Below are positions 31,376 through 40,043 of a DNA stretch of 40,043 nt, piece by piece; position 1 is the first letter of the stretch, and the number at the start of each line of letters is the position of its first letter. The notes under the pieces are model-generated. The model made no database searches, was not told where the DNA came from, and worked only from the letters and a program-made list of their open reading frames with translations. Source of the stretch: an uncultured Pelagibacteraceae bacterium (GTDB taxonomy: Bacteria > Pseudomonadota > Alphaproteobacteria > Pelagibacterales > Pelagibacteraceae); contig CACODU010000005.1 of assembly GCA_902626045.1 (NCBI GenBank), positions 1-40,043 on the forward strand. Direction: 5' to 3'. A program made the position numbers and the translations under genes.

Positions 31376-32824
31376 ATGGAAAAAATATATTTATCAATAC
31401 AATCATCATTAACAGTAACTATTATAGTAGGCCTTTTTTTTATCGGACTAGGGTATTTAAATTCAAAAAAAACTGTCGATAATAGAAATTATATAATTGG
31501 AAATAGAGACGAAAATACATTTTCATTAACAACAAGTTTGGCCGCATCCGCTTTGGGAGCATGGATACTATTTGGTCCAGCCTCAGCAGCTACATGGGGA
31601 GGTTTTGGAGCAGTAATAGGATACGCATTAGGTGCTGCAACACCTATGTTATTATTATACAATTTTGGACCTAAAATTAGAAAAGAGTTTCCTAGAGGCC
31701 TATCCTTAACAGAATTTATTAAAAAACGGTTTGGCATAGGAATACTTAAATTAAGCTTATTTTTAATATTATTTTATTTAATTATTTTTTTGATAGCTGA
31801 AGTTACCGCAATCGCTTTTCTATTAAACTTTATCTCTAAAACTCCATTATGGATTACGGCAGGAACAACCTTACTAATTTGTTTACTTTACATTTTAAGA
31901 GGAGGGTTCAAGCTTTCAATGATAACTGACAAGTACCAATTTATTATAATAGCAGTTTTAATATTTGCTTCTATGATTTTAATTCTCGGAAATTTAGAAA
32001 TAAATAGCTTTAAACTAATCAAAGAAAACTCACCAAATCTTATAAGTAGTAAATATTTACCAAATTATACAGCCGGACTTACTTTTTTTATAGCAGTAGC
32101 TGCAACTAATTTATTCCATCAAGGAAATTGGCAAAGGGTATTTGCTGCAAAAAATAATTTAATATTAAAGAAAAGCTTAATTTATTCTTCAATAATAACA
32201 TTATCAATAGTTTTATGGATGGGATATACAGGGCTTATTTCTTTTTCTTTAAATTCAAAAGTTATACCTGATTTAGCTTTTTTTGATTTAATACTATCAA
32301 AGAATTTTTTATTAATTATATCAATTTTAGTATTAGCATTGGCTTTAACATTAAGCACAATAGACACTTTAATTAATGCGATATCAAGCATTCTTATTGT
32401 AAATGGTAATCAAATTAGTAAATCAATTTTTGGTAATTCTTTAAAAAATAAAACTAATTATATAATTTTACTTATAAGTATTTTAGTTTTTGTTTTAGCA
32501 TCCAAGGGATTTAGTATTTTATATTTATTTTTACTAGCAGACTTATTTTGTTGTGCAGCGGTTGTTACAATTTTTTACGGTTTTTTTAATAAGAAAATTA
32601 ATTCTCAAATGTCATATTTATCTATTTTAAGCGCACTAACTTTAGGAATATTATTTTTTCCAAGTATGGATTTTCAATCAAGTATATTAGTAGGGTATTT
32701 ATTACCAATTGAATCTTTTAGTTCAATTATTACCACTAACTTACTTTTTATTTCATTTTCAATAGCGATAATTACTCAATTTTTCTTTATAATATTTTAT
32801 TCTTTACGAAGCTCATTTAAATAA
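31376..32824 (+). CDS. thiV: solute:sodium symporter family transporter, putative thiamin-precursor (HMP) transporter
   Basis: SSS-type multi-TM protein (GLGYLNSKKTVDNRNYIIGNRDENTFSLTTSLAASALGAWILFGPASAATWGGFG; LFHQGNWQRVFAAKN) directly downstream of a TPP riboswitch; the gene name follows the SAR11 thiV precedent. Confidence 0.8.
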   Translation: MEKIYLSIQSSLTVTIIVGLFFIGLGYLNSKKTVDNRNYIIGNRDENTFSLTTSLAASALGAWILFGPASAATWGGFGAVIGYALGAATPMLLLYNFGPKIRKEFPRGLSLTEFIKKRFGIGILKLSLFLILFYLIIFLIAEVTAIAFLLNFISKTPLWITAGTTLLICLLYILRGGFKLSMITDKYQFIIIAVLIFASMILILGNLEINSFKLIKENSPNLISSKYLPNYTAGLTFFIAVAATNLFHQGNWQRVFAAKNNLILKKSLIYSSIITLSIVLWMGYTGLISFSLNSKVIPDLAFFDLILSKNFLLIISILVLALALTLSTIDTLINAISSILIVNGNQISKSIFGNSLKNKTNYIILLISILVFVLASKGFSILYLFLLADLFCCAAVVTIFYGFFNKKINSQMSYLSILSALTLGILFFPSMDFQSSILVGYLLPIESFSSIITTNLLFISFSIAIITQFFFIIFYSLRSSFK

Positions 32825-33669
32825 ATTATTACAGCTAACCAAATAAAAATAAAAGCTACTAACTCATCTAAAATTAAAGGTTCATTAAAGTAATATAATC
32901 CTAATAAGAATTGCGCAGTAGGTGTCATAAAAAAAATCATACTTGCTGGACCAATTCCTATTAATTTGAAACCTTTTGTGTACCAAAAAAGAGGTATTAA
33001 AGTCATTAAGCCTGCCCAAAATAAATAAAATGATAGAAGTGGCTCATTTATAGAAAAAATATTTAGATTTTTATTCATCAAAAAGATAAATAAAACAACT
33101 GCAATAGGAGTAAGAAGCAAAGTTTCCACAAGTAAACCTATATCTGAAGATACCTTTACTTTTTTTCTTATTAAACCGTATAAACTAAATGTTAGAGCAA
33201 CAGTAATCCCTATCCAAGGTACTTTACCAAGTTTTACTAGAAAATAAATTAATGCTAATATAACCAAAATAATCGAAATAATTTTATTGCGATTGTACTT
33301 CTCTTTTAAAAAAATTATTCCAAGAAATACACTTAATATTGGAAAAATATAATATCCTAAGGCTGAGTCTAATAAGTTATTGGTGCTTACAGCATAAAGC
33401 CAGGTATACCAATTTAATGAAACTAATAAACCTGTAATTAATAAAATTATTAAATTAATTTTTTTTTTTAATATTTTATTAAACTCTTTCCATTTGGAAT
33501 GAAAAGAAGTAGTGATTATTAAAAGTAGAGCAGTCCAAATAGTTCTATGGATAGTTAACTCTAAAGGGGAAGCAAAGGATACAAATTTAAAATAAATGAC
33601 TCCAATTATACCCCACCATAACGAGGCAGCTAATGACAAGTATACTCCTTTTAGTGTATTGTGATGCAT
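32797..33669 (-). CDS. rarD: RarD/EamA-type DMT permease
   Basis: KGVYLSLAASLWWGIIGVIYFKFVSFASPLELTIHRTIWTALLLI; GYYIFPILSVFLGIIFLKEK; RarD-like. Confidence 0.88.
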   Translation of the reverse strand: MHHNTLKGVYLSLAASLWWGIIGVIYFKFVSFASPLELTIHRTIWTALLLIITTSFHSKWKEFNKILKKKINLIILLITGLLVSLNWYTWLYAVSTNNLLDSALGYYIFPILSVFLGIIFLKEKYNRNKIISIILVILALIYFLVKLGKVPWIGITVALTFSLYGLIRKKVKVSSDIGLLVETLLLTPIAVVLFIFLMNKNLNIFSINEPLLSFYLFWAGLMTLIPLFWYTKGFKLIGIGPASMIFFMTPTAQFLLGLYYFNEPLILDELVAFIFIWLAVIIYLNELRKE

Positions 33670-33673
33670 TTAG

Positions 33674-35296
33674 ATGAATTTAAATAATTTTAAATTAATA
33701 AGATTTTCTGAAACTTTGATTATCTTTTTCTTTTTTATTTTACTACTCATCATAGGCTTTTTAAGTATAGGAGATTATGGCGTAAGTATAGATGAAATCG
33801 CATATAAAAGAGATGCTTTAGTTCAGTATGAATTTATAAAAAATTTTCTTTTTAACAACTATAACAATTTAGGTGAAATCTACGAGGAACTTCATTCTAA
33901 AAGTACTAAACTACCAAGTTTTTTTTATATTTTAGTTTTTTTAGTTAATGATATTTTTAAACTCTTTGATATTTACATAGATTTATTTAAAATTGCTCAT
34001 ATAGTAAATTTTACCCTATTTATTTTAGCTTGTTTTTGTTTTTTTAATATCATTAGAAATAATTTTAACAATAAATTATATTCATATTTGGGTGTATTAA
34101 TATTATTTACAACACCTAGATTTTTTGCCGAGTCATTTTATAATAATAGAGATATATATTTTCTTTCAATTTTTTTGATAAACTTATATTTTGTCGAAAA
34201 ACTTTTTCACAATCTTAATTACAAAAATATATTAATTTATTCCTTTTTTGCTTCCTTATGTATTAATGCAAGAATATTTGGTTTGATAAATTTTTTTATT
34301 GTCTTTATTTTTCTTCTATTAGAATATGACAACAAATTTTCAATTAGAAAATTAATTTCATTTTTAAGCTTAAAAATTATTTTAACGATAATTTTTATGA
34401 TCCTTTTTAATCCTTTATTATGGTTTGAACCATTTAATAATTTTATTAATTATTTATTTACAGATTTAAATGAGACAGGAACAATTGAAGTTACAAACTT
34501 AATATTAGGTCAAACATATCCTTCTAATGATACTCCTTGGTTTTTTTATATAGTTTGGATATTTTTTACAATTCCATTTTTATATTTATTATCAATATTA
34601 ATTGGATATATTCCAAAATGTTTTTTTTTCGTAAAAAATTTGTTTAATCTTAAAGATGGAAATAATATTTGGTCTAATAAAAATGAATTATTTGATCTAT
34701 TTATCATAGTATCGATTTTTATTTTTATTTTTGGAATGTCTAGATTTGGTTCTGTAAAATATGATGGTTGGAGACATCTATATTTTTTATATCCTTTATT
34801 GATATTTAATATATTATTCTTTTTTGAATATATTAAGAAGTATCTTCTTCTGAGAAATTTTTTTATTTTCCTTATTATAATAAATATAATTTATAATTTT
34901 TATTGGATTAAAAAAAATCACCCTTACCAATATACATATTTTAATTATTTAAATAATATTATTGATGAGAAATTTGACTTAGATTACTGGGGATTATCAA
35001 ATTTTCAAATATTTAAATATTTATTAAAAAATACTAAAAACACTAAATTTACAGTTGGAACAATAAGTTTCAATGATTTAATACCAAATTATCTTCTTTT
35101 AGAAGAAAATGATAAAAAAAAAATTTCTTTTTTAACACCAGAAGAAAGACCTGATTATTTAATTGATAATTATAGGTTAAAATATAAAATGCGTAAAAAC
35201 GATACAAAATTTGAGTCAATCAAAGAATACAAATTGATTCATGAAATAAAAGTTGATGAGAATATAATAAGTTCAGTTTACGAAAGATTAAAATGA
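33674..35296 (+). CDS. polytopic GT39/ArnT-like membrane glycosyltransferase
   Basis: Multi-TM protein with acidic SIDE motif in the first loop, YNNRDIYFLSIFLINLYFVEKLF, DGWRHLYFLYPLLIF; C-terminal soluble domain. Confidence 0.7.
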   Translation: MNLNNFKLIRFSETLIIFFFFILLLIIGFLSIGDYGVSIDEIAYKRDALVQYEFIKNFLFNNYNNLGEIYEELHSKSTKLPSFFYILVFLVNDIFKLFDIYIDLFKIAHIVNFTLFILACFCFFNIIRNNFNNKLYSYLGVLILFTTPRFFAESFYNNRDIYFLSIFLINLYFVEKLFHNLNYKNILIYSFFASLCINARIFGLINFFIVFIFLLLEYDNKFSIRKLISFLSLKIILTIIFMILFNPLLWFEPFNNFINYLFTDLNETGTIEVTNLILGQTYPSNDTPWFFYIVWIFFTIPFLYLLSILIGYIPKCFFFVKNLFNLKDGNNIWSNKNELFDLFIIVSIFIFIFGMSRFGSVKYDGWRHLYFLYPLLIFNILFFFEYIKKYLLLRNFFIFLIIINIIYNFYWIKKNHPYQYTYFNYLNNIIDEKFDLDYWGLSNFQIFKYLLKNTKNTKFTVGTISFNDLIPNYLLLEENDKKKISFLTPEERPDYLIDNYRLKYKMRKNDTKFESIKEYKLIHEIKVDENIISSVYERLK

Positions 35297-35574
35297 GAAA
35301 CTATATTTATAAAGTTTTAATATTATGTTTTTTTCTCTTTATTGTTTACGAATTTACAATTGGTAAAGAAATAAGATTTATTAAAAAAGAATTAATTAAT
35401 AAGGTCTCATCCTATCAGTCTGATATTTATAAAGAAAAGATGCGAAATAATATTAAAGATTTACTAAAAAAGGATAGAATACTTTACGAGGAAGACGCAA
35501 AATTATTGTCTGATTTATTTAAAAAAATACTTTTTGAAATAAACTATACCAATGATTTTAAGAAGAAAAATTAG
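35293..35574 (+). CDS. small single-TM protein of unknown function, translationally coupled to the glycosyltransferase
   Basis: ATGA overlap with the upstream gene; N-terminal hydrophobic segment YKVLILCFFLFIVYEF then a charged helical tail; 93 aa. Confidence 0.6.
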   Translation: MRNYIYKVLILCFFLFIVYEFTIGKEIRFIKKELINKVSSYQSDIYKEKMRNNIKDLLKKDRILYEEDAKLLSDLFKKILFEINYTNDFKKKN

Positions 35575-36709
35575 TTATTTTGTTTAAATATTTACAAATT
35601 GTATCAATTTCGCGATTTTTTATATTTAACCCTGAAGGTAAATAAAAACCCTGTTTAAATAATTTTTCTGAAACAGGATATTTTTCCTTTTTTTTAAAAA
35701 TTTTTAATTTTTGAATAATATTTTGTTTGTGCATCGGATAAAAAAAATCTCTAGTTTCAATTCCTTTTTTCCTTAATTTTTTTACTATTATTTTTTTATT
35801 TATGCCTTTTTTATTATAGATTAAAATTCCCACTATCCAGTATATATTTTTTGAATATTTGTTGAATGGTTTTTGAATAAATAAATTTTTATTATTTTTA
35901 AGTTGTTTATAATATCTATTTCCAATTTCCATTTTTCTTTTAACGATCCATTTTATATTTTTTAATTGAGCACATCCAATAGCTGCTTGAATATTAGTAA
36001 ATCTATAATTATAACCAATATCATCATGATTAAATCTATTAATCTCACCAAAACAAAGGTTTCTTAACGATTTTGATTTTAGATATACATTTTTATTATT
36101 AGTCAAAATCATTCCACCTTCACCTGTTGTTATGTGTTTATTTGCATAAAAACTAAAAGTGCTTATATCACCATAACTTCCGCACATTTTATTTTTATAT
36201 TTTTGCCCAATCATTTCTGCAGCATCTTCAATAATTTTAATTCCCCTTTTTTTTGCTACATATAAAATTTTTTCCATATTTACTGGAAAACCATAAATAT
36301 GAGTTATAATTATTGCTTTTGTTTTTCTATTGATTTTTTTTAAAGTTTCTTCAATAGACATGTTCCAATTATCTATATTTGAGTCAACTAGTACAGGTTT
36401 TAAGCCTAATTTTATAATACAAATTATAGATGAAATTATTGTAAAAGTTGGAATAATTACTTCATCATTCTTTTTAAGATTTAAACTTTTTAAAGCAATT
36501 TCCAATGCCGCCGTTCCACTTGAAACTGATATCCCAAATTTTCTTTTATTGAAATTTGCAAATTTTTTTTCAAATTCTGTTACAAATTTTCCTTGAGATG
36601 AAATCCAGCCAGTATTTAAACATTTTAAAACATTTTTTTTTTCCAAATCAAATATTTTTGGTTCATTTACAGGAAATTTTATCTTAACTAATTTTAATTT
36701 GTTTTTCAT
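35558..36709 (-). CDS. DegT/DnrJ/EryC1 PLP-dependent sugar aminotransferase (perosamine-synthase-like)
   Basis: GWISSQGKFVTEFEKKFANF; VSSGTAALEIALKSL; IEDAAEMIG; STFSFYANKHITTGEGGMILTN (PLP Lys). Confidence 0.92.
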   Translation of the reverse strand: MKNKLKLVKIKFPVNEPKIFDLEKKNVLKCLNTGWISSQGKFVTEFEKKFANFNKRKFGISVSSGTAALEIALKSLNLKKNDEVIIPTFTIISSIICIIKLGLKPVLVDSNIDNWNMSIEETLKKINRKTKAIIITHIYGFPVNMEKILYVAKKRGIKIIEDAAEMIGQKYKNKMCGSYGDISTFSFYANKHITTGEGGMILTNNKNVYLKSKSLRNLCFGEINRFNHDDIGYNYRFTNIQAAIGCAQLKNIKWIVKRKMEIGNRYYKQLKNNKNLFIQKPFNKYSKNIYWIVGILIYNKKGINKKIIVKKLRKKGIETRDFFYPMHKQNIIQKLKIFKKKEKYPVSEKLFKQGFYLPSGLNIKNREIDTICKYLNKITNFSS

Positions 36710-37112
36710 TTACAGGATTGAATCTTTTTTTATCGATTTTTGAGTTAAACGGACCTTGTTTAATTTCAATTAAAACACATTTTTCTATTATTTTGAAACC
36801 ATGTGATCCCTCATTTAAAACAATTATATTTTCTTTATTTACAATTTTACTAAATAAATATTTGTTTTTTGAAAGATAGAAATCTACTCTTATCTTTCCT
36901 TTTTTAACGTATAAAACTTCAGAAGTTTTATATATTTTTCTTAAGAATTTTGTATGTGTATGAGGTTTAATATAAGTACCCTTATTATGTGATATAAAAC
37001 CTACTTGTTGAGTAAATGAGTTTGGAGTGTAAAAATTTACTTTATCTTTACTTTGTTTGTGACTTATAATTAAGCCTAAAATTTTTTTTTTATATTTTAT
37101 TAATTTAATCAT
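36684..37112 (-). CDS. cupin-fold protein of a sugar-nucleotide/surface-glycan cluster
   Basis: IKPHTHTKFLRKIYKTSEVLYVKKGKIRVDFY...VLNEGSHGFKI; cupin-like His pattern. Confidence 0.68.
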   Translation of the reverse strand: MIKLIKYKKKILGLIISHKQSKDKVNFYTPNSFTQQVGFISHNKGTYIKPHTHTKFLRKIYKTSEVLYVKKGKIRVDFYLSKNKYLFSKIVNKENIIVLNEGSHGFKIIEKCVLIEIKQGPFNSKIDKKRFNPVNEKQIKIS

Positions 37113-37113
37113 T

Positions 37114-37824
37114 TTAGTTTCTCCTTAACAAAGTAATAAATATCCTCAATATATATTTAACACCATAATACGTAAATTTTAAAATGTTTGGAGCCGATTT
37201 ACTTTTTATTGCTTCTAAATCCTTTTTTTGTACGTAAGGAAATTCTTTTACTTTAAATCCTTTTTTCTCAATGTTGTATAAAAATTCAATAAAAAAATCA
37301 CCATGTCCATAACCCAAAATTGAAACATCATCTAAGAGTTTTCTTTTCATTAAAAATATACCGCTAGTAAAATCGTTTATTTTTGATCTAAATATTTTTT
37401 TGCAAAAAAAATTTAAGTATCTACTCGTTAAGGCCCTTAAATTTGGCCTTTCATCACTACCATCTTTAACATATCTTGATAGTATAACGATATCATTACC
37501 TTCATCTAACAACTTACTCATTTCTGAAAATTTACTAACTAAGTATGTCATGTTTGTATCAATCCACCCAATATATTCACCTTCTGTTTCAATCAAACCT
37601 CTTTGAAAAGCAGATGCTAACCCGTTTATTTTTTTTCTAATTATAATTTTAATATTTTGGCTTTTATCAATTTCTGAAATTTCTCTTAGAGTCCCATCTG
37701 TAGAATTATCATCTACTAAAATAATTTCTGAATTTGGTATATTATTTTGAATATCACTTATAGCTATTTTTATATTACCAACTTCATTATATGTGCAAAT
37801 TATAATTGAATTTCTAATTTTCAT
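37114..37824 (-). CDS. GT2 family glycosyltransferase (polyprenol-phosphate mannosyltransferase-like)
   Basis: SIIICTYNEVGNIKIAI...EIILVDDNSTDGTLREI...RKKINGLASAFQRGLIETEGEYIGWIDTNM. Confidence 0.9.
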   Translation of the reverse strand: MKIRNSIIICTYNEVGNIKIAISDIQNNIPNSEIILVDDNSTDGTLREISEIDKSQNIKIIIRKKINGLASAFQRGLIETEGEYIGWIDTNMTYLVSKFSEMSKLLDEGNDIVILSRYVKDGSDERPNLRALTSRYLNFFCKKIFRSKINDFTSGIFLMKRKLLDDVSILGYGHGDFFIEFLYNIEKKGFKVKEFPYVQKKDLEAIKSKSAPNILKFTYYGVKYILRIFITLLRRN

Positions 37825-38797
37825 TACTTCTTTTTTGAAGCTTTAGATCATTATCCATCATTATTTTGATCAATTGATTAATATTTGTTTTGATATTAAA
37901 GTTTATTATCTTTTTAGCTTTTTTAATATTTGCTTTAAGGGTTGTAGTATTACTTGGTCTAAAAAGCTTCTTATCAATTACTACATACTTTTTATAATTT
38001 AAACCAACATATTCAAAACATTTCTTGACAAAATATTCTATCGAATAAGTCTTTCCAGAACCGATTACAAAAAAATCTGGTTTTTTTTGCAACATAATCG
38101 TATGTGCGGCTTGTACATATTCTTTTGCGTAACCCCAATCAATTTTAGTCTTAATATTTCCAAGCCTTAATTTTTTTTGTTTACCATAATATATTCTAGC
38201 TACTGATTTTGTAATTTTTCTAGTAACATATTCTTCAGGTCTTATCTCAGATTCGTGATTATAAAAAATTGCCCCGTAAATTTTAAGATTAAAAATTTTT
38301 TTATAAAGTTCGCATGCATGAAATGCTGTAACTTTACCTATCGCATAAATACTTTGGGGTGAAAATTTTTCTTTTTCGTTTTGACTTTTATTTTTACTTT
38401 CCCCAAAAATATTAGATGAAAAAGGTTGGAAAAATTTTGATTCTGGTGAATAATTTTTAATTATTTCAAGCAAATTTATCACTGTCGCTCCAGTCACCAA
38501 AAAAGAATAACTAGGGATTTCAAAACTCCATTTAACATGATCTTGATCTGCAAAATTATATATTTCATCAAATTTGGTGTTTTGAATAATTTTACCTAAT
38601 GATATTAGATCTAATAGATCTCCATGTTCAATTTTGAAGTTTTTATGATTTAAGATATCTTTTATATTTGATAAATTAGTGGTTGCAGACTTTCTTACTA
38701 ATCCGTGAACAATATAATTTCTTTTAAGCAGATGTTTAACTAAAAAAGATCCACCTTGACCAGTAGAACCTAAAACTAATGCTATTTTTTTTTTCAT
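37814..38797 (-). CDS. GDP-mannose 4,6-dehydratase-like extended SDR, divergent active site
   Basis: ALVLGSTGQGGSFLVKHLLKRNYIVHGLVRKS; FYNHESEIRPEEYVTRKITKSVARIYYGK; DWGYAKEYVQAAHTIMLQ; YAIGK (YxxxK). Confidence 0.85.
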   Translation of the reverse strand: MKKKIALVLGSTGQGGSFLVKHLLKRNYIVHGLVRKSATTNLSNIKDILNHKNFKIEHGDLLDLISLGKIIQNTKFDEIYNFADQDHVKWSFEIPSYSFLVTGATVINLLEIIKNYSPESKFFQPFSSNIFGESKNKSQNEKEKFSPQSIYAIGKVTAFHACELYKKIFNLKIYGAIFYNHESEIRPEEYVTRKITKSVARIYYGKQKKLRLGNIKTKIDWGYAKEYVQAAHTIMLQKKPDFFVIGSGKTYSIEYFVKKCFEYVGLNYKKYVVIDKKLFRPSNTTTLKANIKKAKKIINFNIKTNINQLIKIMMDNDLKLQKRSNEN

Positions 38798-40008
38798 ATT
38801 TTTTTAACTAATTTAAATTTAGGAAATGGCAGAATAAAAGTTCCTTTGTTTTTAATCCATTTTTTTTCTCTTTTAATAAATTCTTTTATAAAACCCCAAG
38901 GTGTTACAAAAAAATAATCTGGTTTAAGTTTTCTTGCCTTTTCTTCCGAAATAATTTTTATTTTAGTTCCAACTGTATATTTTCCCCATTTCTCTTTACT
39001 TCTCTCTGCTGCATAAGGTATTTCTTTATTCGTAATTCCATAATATTGTAGCACAGTATTTCCTTTTGTAGATGCTCCATAAAGAAATATTTTTTTCTTT
39101 TTTTTAACTTCCTGTCTTATGAACCTAGTAGTTTTTTCTTTATTTAGTTTTATTCTTTTAACAAAATTATTTATAGATTTTAAAACGTTTGGTTCTGATA
39201 ATTTAATACTTCCTTTATTGAATTTTCTACAAAAAATCCTAAAACTTCCGCCATTTATATCATTTTCCTCAATCTTAAATATTTCTAAGCCATTATTTTC
39301 AAAAAGATATTTTAATGATTTCAAAGAATAAAATTCAAGATGTTCATGACAAATATTTCCTACATCATTTTGCTTGATCATTGACTTCAAGCACATTAAT
39401 TGAGCTATAAATATACCGTCATTGTGAAGAATATTTGCTGCATCTTTTATAAATTTATTTGGATCTTCGAGATCATAAAACATACCAATTGCTGTAATAA
39501 TTTTAGGCTTTCGTAAATTTTTTTTTATTAAAATATTCTTAATTGGTTTAAGACCCCAAAAATCATTTATCACATAATCACAGTTTTTTTTAAGAGCTTT
39601 CACTAAATTATTTGCTGGTTCACAACCTATAGTAACAAACTTTTTATTAAAAAAACTTAACAAAGTCCCATCATTTGCTCCAATATCTAAAATAACATCA
39701 TTTTTACTTAAATTTGTATTAGCTAATGCTGCTTTATAAATATCCTTTAATCCATCTTGCATTGTTTTAGTTACACCAGATCTGTACCAATAAAATCTTT
39801 TGTACATTAATTCTTGAGGGGCTATATGAGAAAGTTGAAGTAGTTCGCAATTTTTACAAAACATTAAGGTTAGGGGACATTTAAGAGACTTAGTTTTTAA
39901 ATTGTCAAGAAAGTTACTTACATAAAAATTTCCCAATGAATATATTTTCTTAAGTTTATTTTTTTTACATAATAAACATTTGGTTATTTTTTTATTTTTT
40001 AATTTCAT
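38794..40008 (-). CDS. SAM-dependent sugar C-methyltransferase-like protein with zinc-binding N-terminus
   Basis: CLLCKKN...FCKNCELLQLSHI; DVILDIGANDGTLLSFFNKKFVTIGCEPA; C-terminal FLYGASTKGNTVLQYYGI domain typical of NDP-hexose C-methyltransferases. Confidence 0.87.
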   Translation of the reverse strand: MKLKNKKITKCLLCKKNKLKKIYSLGNFYVSNFLDNLKTKSLKCPLTLMFCKNCELLQLSHIAPQELMYKRFYWYRSGVTKTMQDGLKDIYKAALANTNLSKNDVILDIGANDGTLLSFFNKKFVTIGCEPANNLVKALKKNCDYVINDFWGLKPIKNILIKKNLRKPKIITAIGMFYDLEDPNKFIKDAANILHNDGIFIAQLMCLKSMIKQNDVGNICHEHLEFYSLKSLKYLFENNGLEIFKIEENDINGGSFRIFCRKFNKGSIKLSEPNVLKSINNFVKRIKLNKEKTTRFIRQEVKKKKKIFLYGASTKGNTVLQYYGITNKEIPYAAERSKEKWGKYTVGTKIKIISEEKARKLKPDYFFVTPWGFIKEFIKREKKWIKNKGTFILPFPKFKLVKKI

Positions 40009-40043
40009 ACGAGCCTAAATATTTTTTTTAGTATAAATTTTAA

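Noticed and set aside
37400-37606. Plus-strand ORF inside the GT2 gene
   Set aside because: Antisense to a conserved glycosyltransferase core; no evidence for expression.
1-40043. CRISPR arrays, tRNA/rRNA genes, transposases, prophage genes
   Set aside because: No spaced direct repeats, cloverleaf-like sequence, transposase or phage ORF was recognised in reading; the window is dense with ordinary coding sequence.

Overview
The window is an AT-rich, tightly packed alphaproteobacterial segment. Gene content, TAATG gene junctions and a TPP-riboswitch-controlled solute:sodium symporter suggest a SAR11/Pelagibacter-like genome (inferred; no search was run). From left to right it contains: (1) a ribosomal-protein superoperon, rpsC (5'-truncated by the window edge) through rplQ, including secY, adk and rpoA; (2) a core block with an RluC-type pseudouridine synthase, lipB, mgtE, panC, galU, a UDP-glucose dehydrogenase, a RidA-like gene, topA, plsY, a dihydroorotase-like gene, pyrB, ruvX, gatCAB, an O-methyltransferase, trhO and a MATE transporter; (3) an amino-acid-type ABC permease and binding protein with no ATPase gene in the window; (4) umuD-umuC, with a promoter and a GAAC-N7-GAAC alphaproteobacterial LexA-type motif; (5) a TPP riboswitch and a thiV-like symporter, then a RarD-like permease; (6) a very AT-rich surface-glycan block with a membrane glycosyltransferase, a small membrane protein, a DegT aminotransferase, a cupin, GT2, a GMD-like SDR and a zinc-motif C-methyltransferase-like protein. 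The most interesting observations are: the SOS-like operator directly on the umuD start site; matching TTGACT-N18-TATAAA promoters for umuD and for the riboswitch, the second inside the umuC 3' end; a compact TPP aptamer whose last helix strand appears to be the ribosome binding site; a pyrB-linked dihydroorotase homologue that has lost its metal ligands; a +1 frame discrepancy in rpmC at an A7 run; a GMD-like enzyme with a changed active site; and 3' overlap of all six convergent gene pairs.
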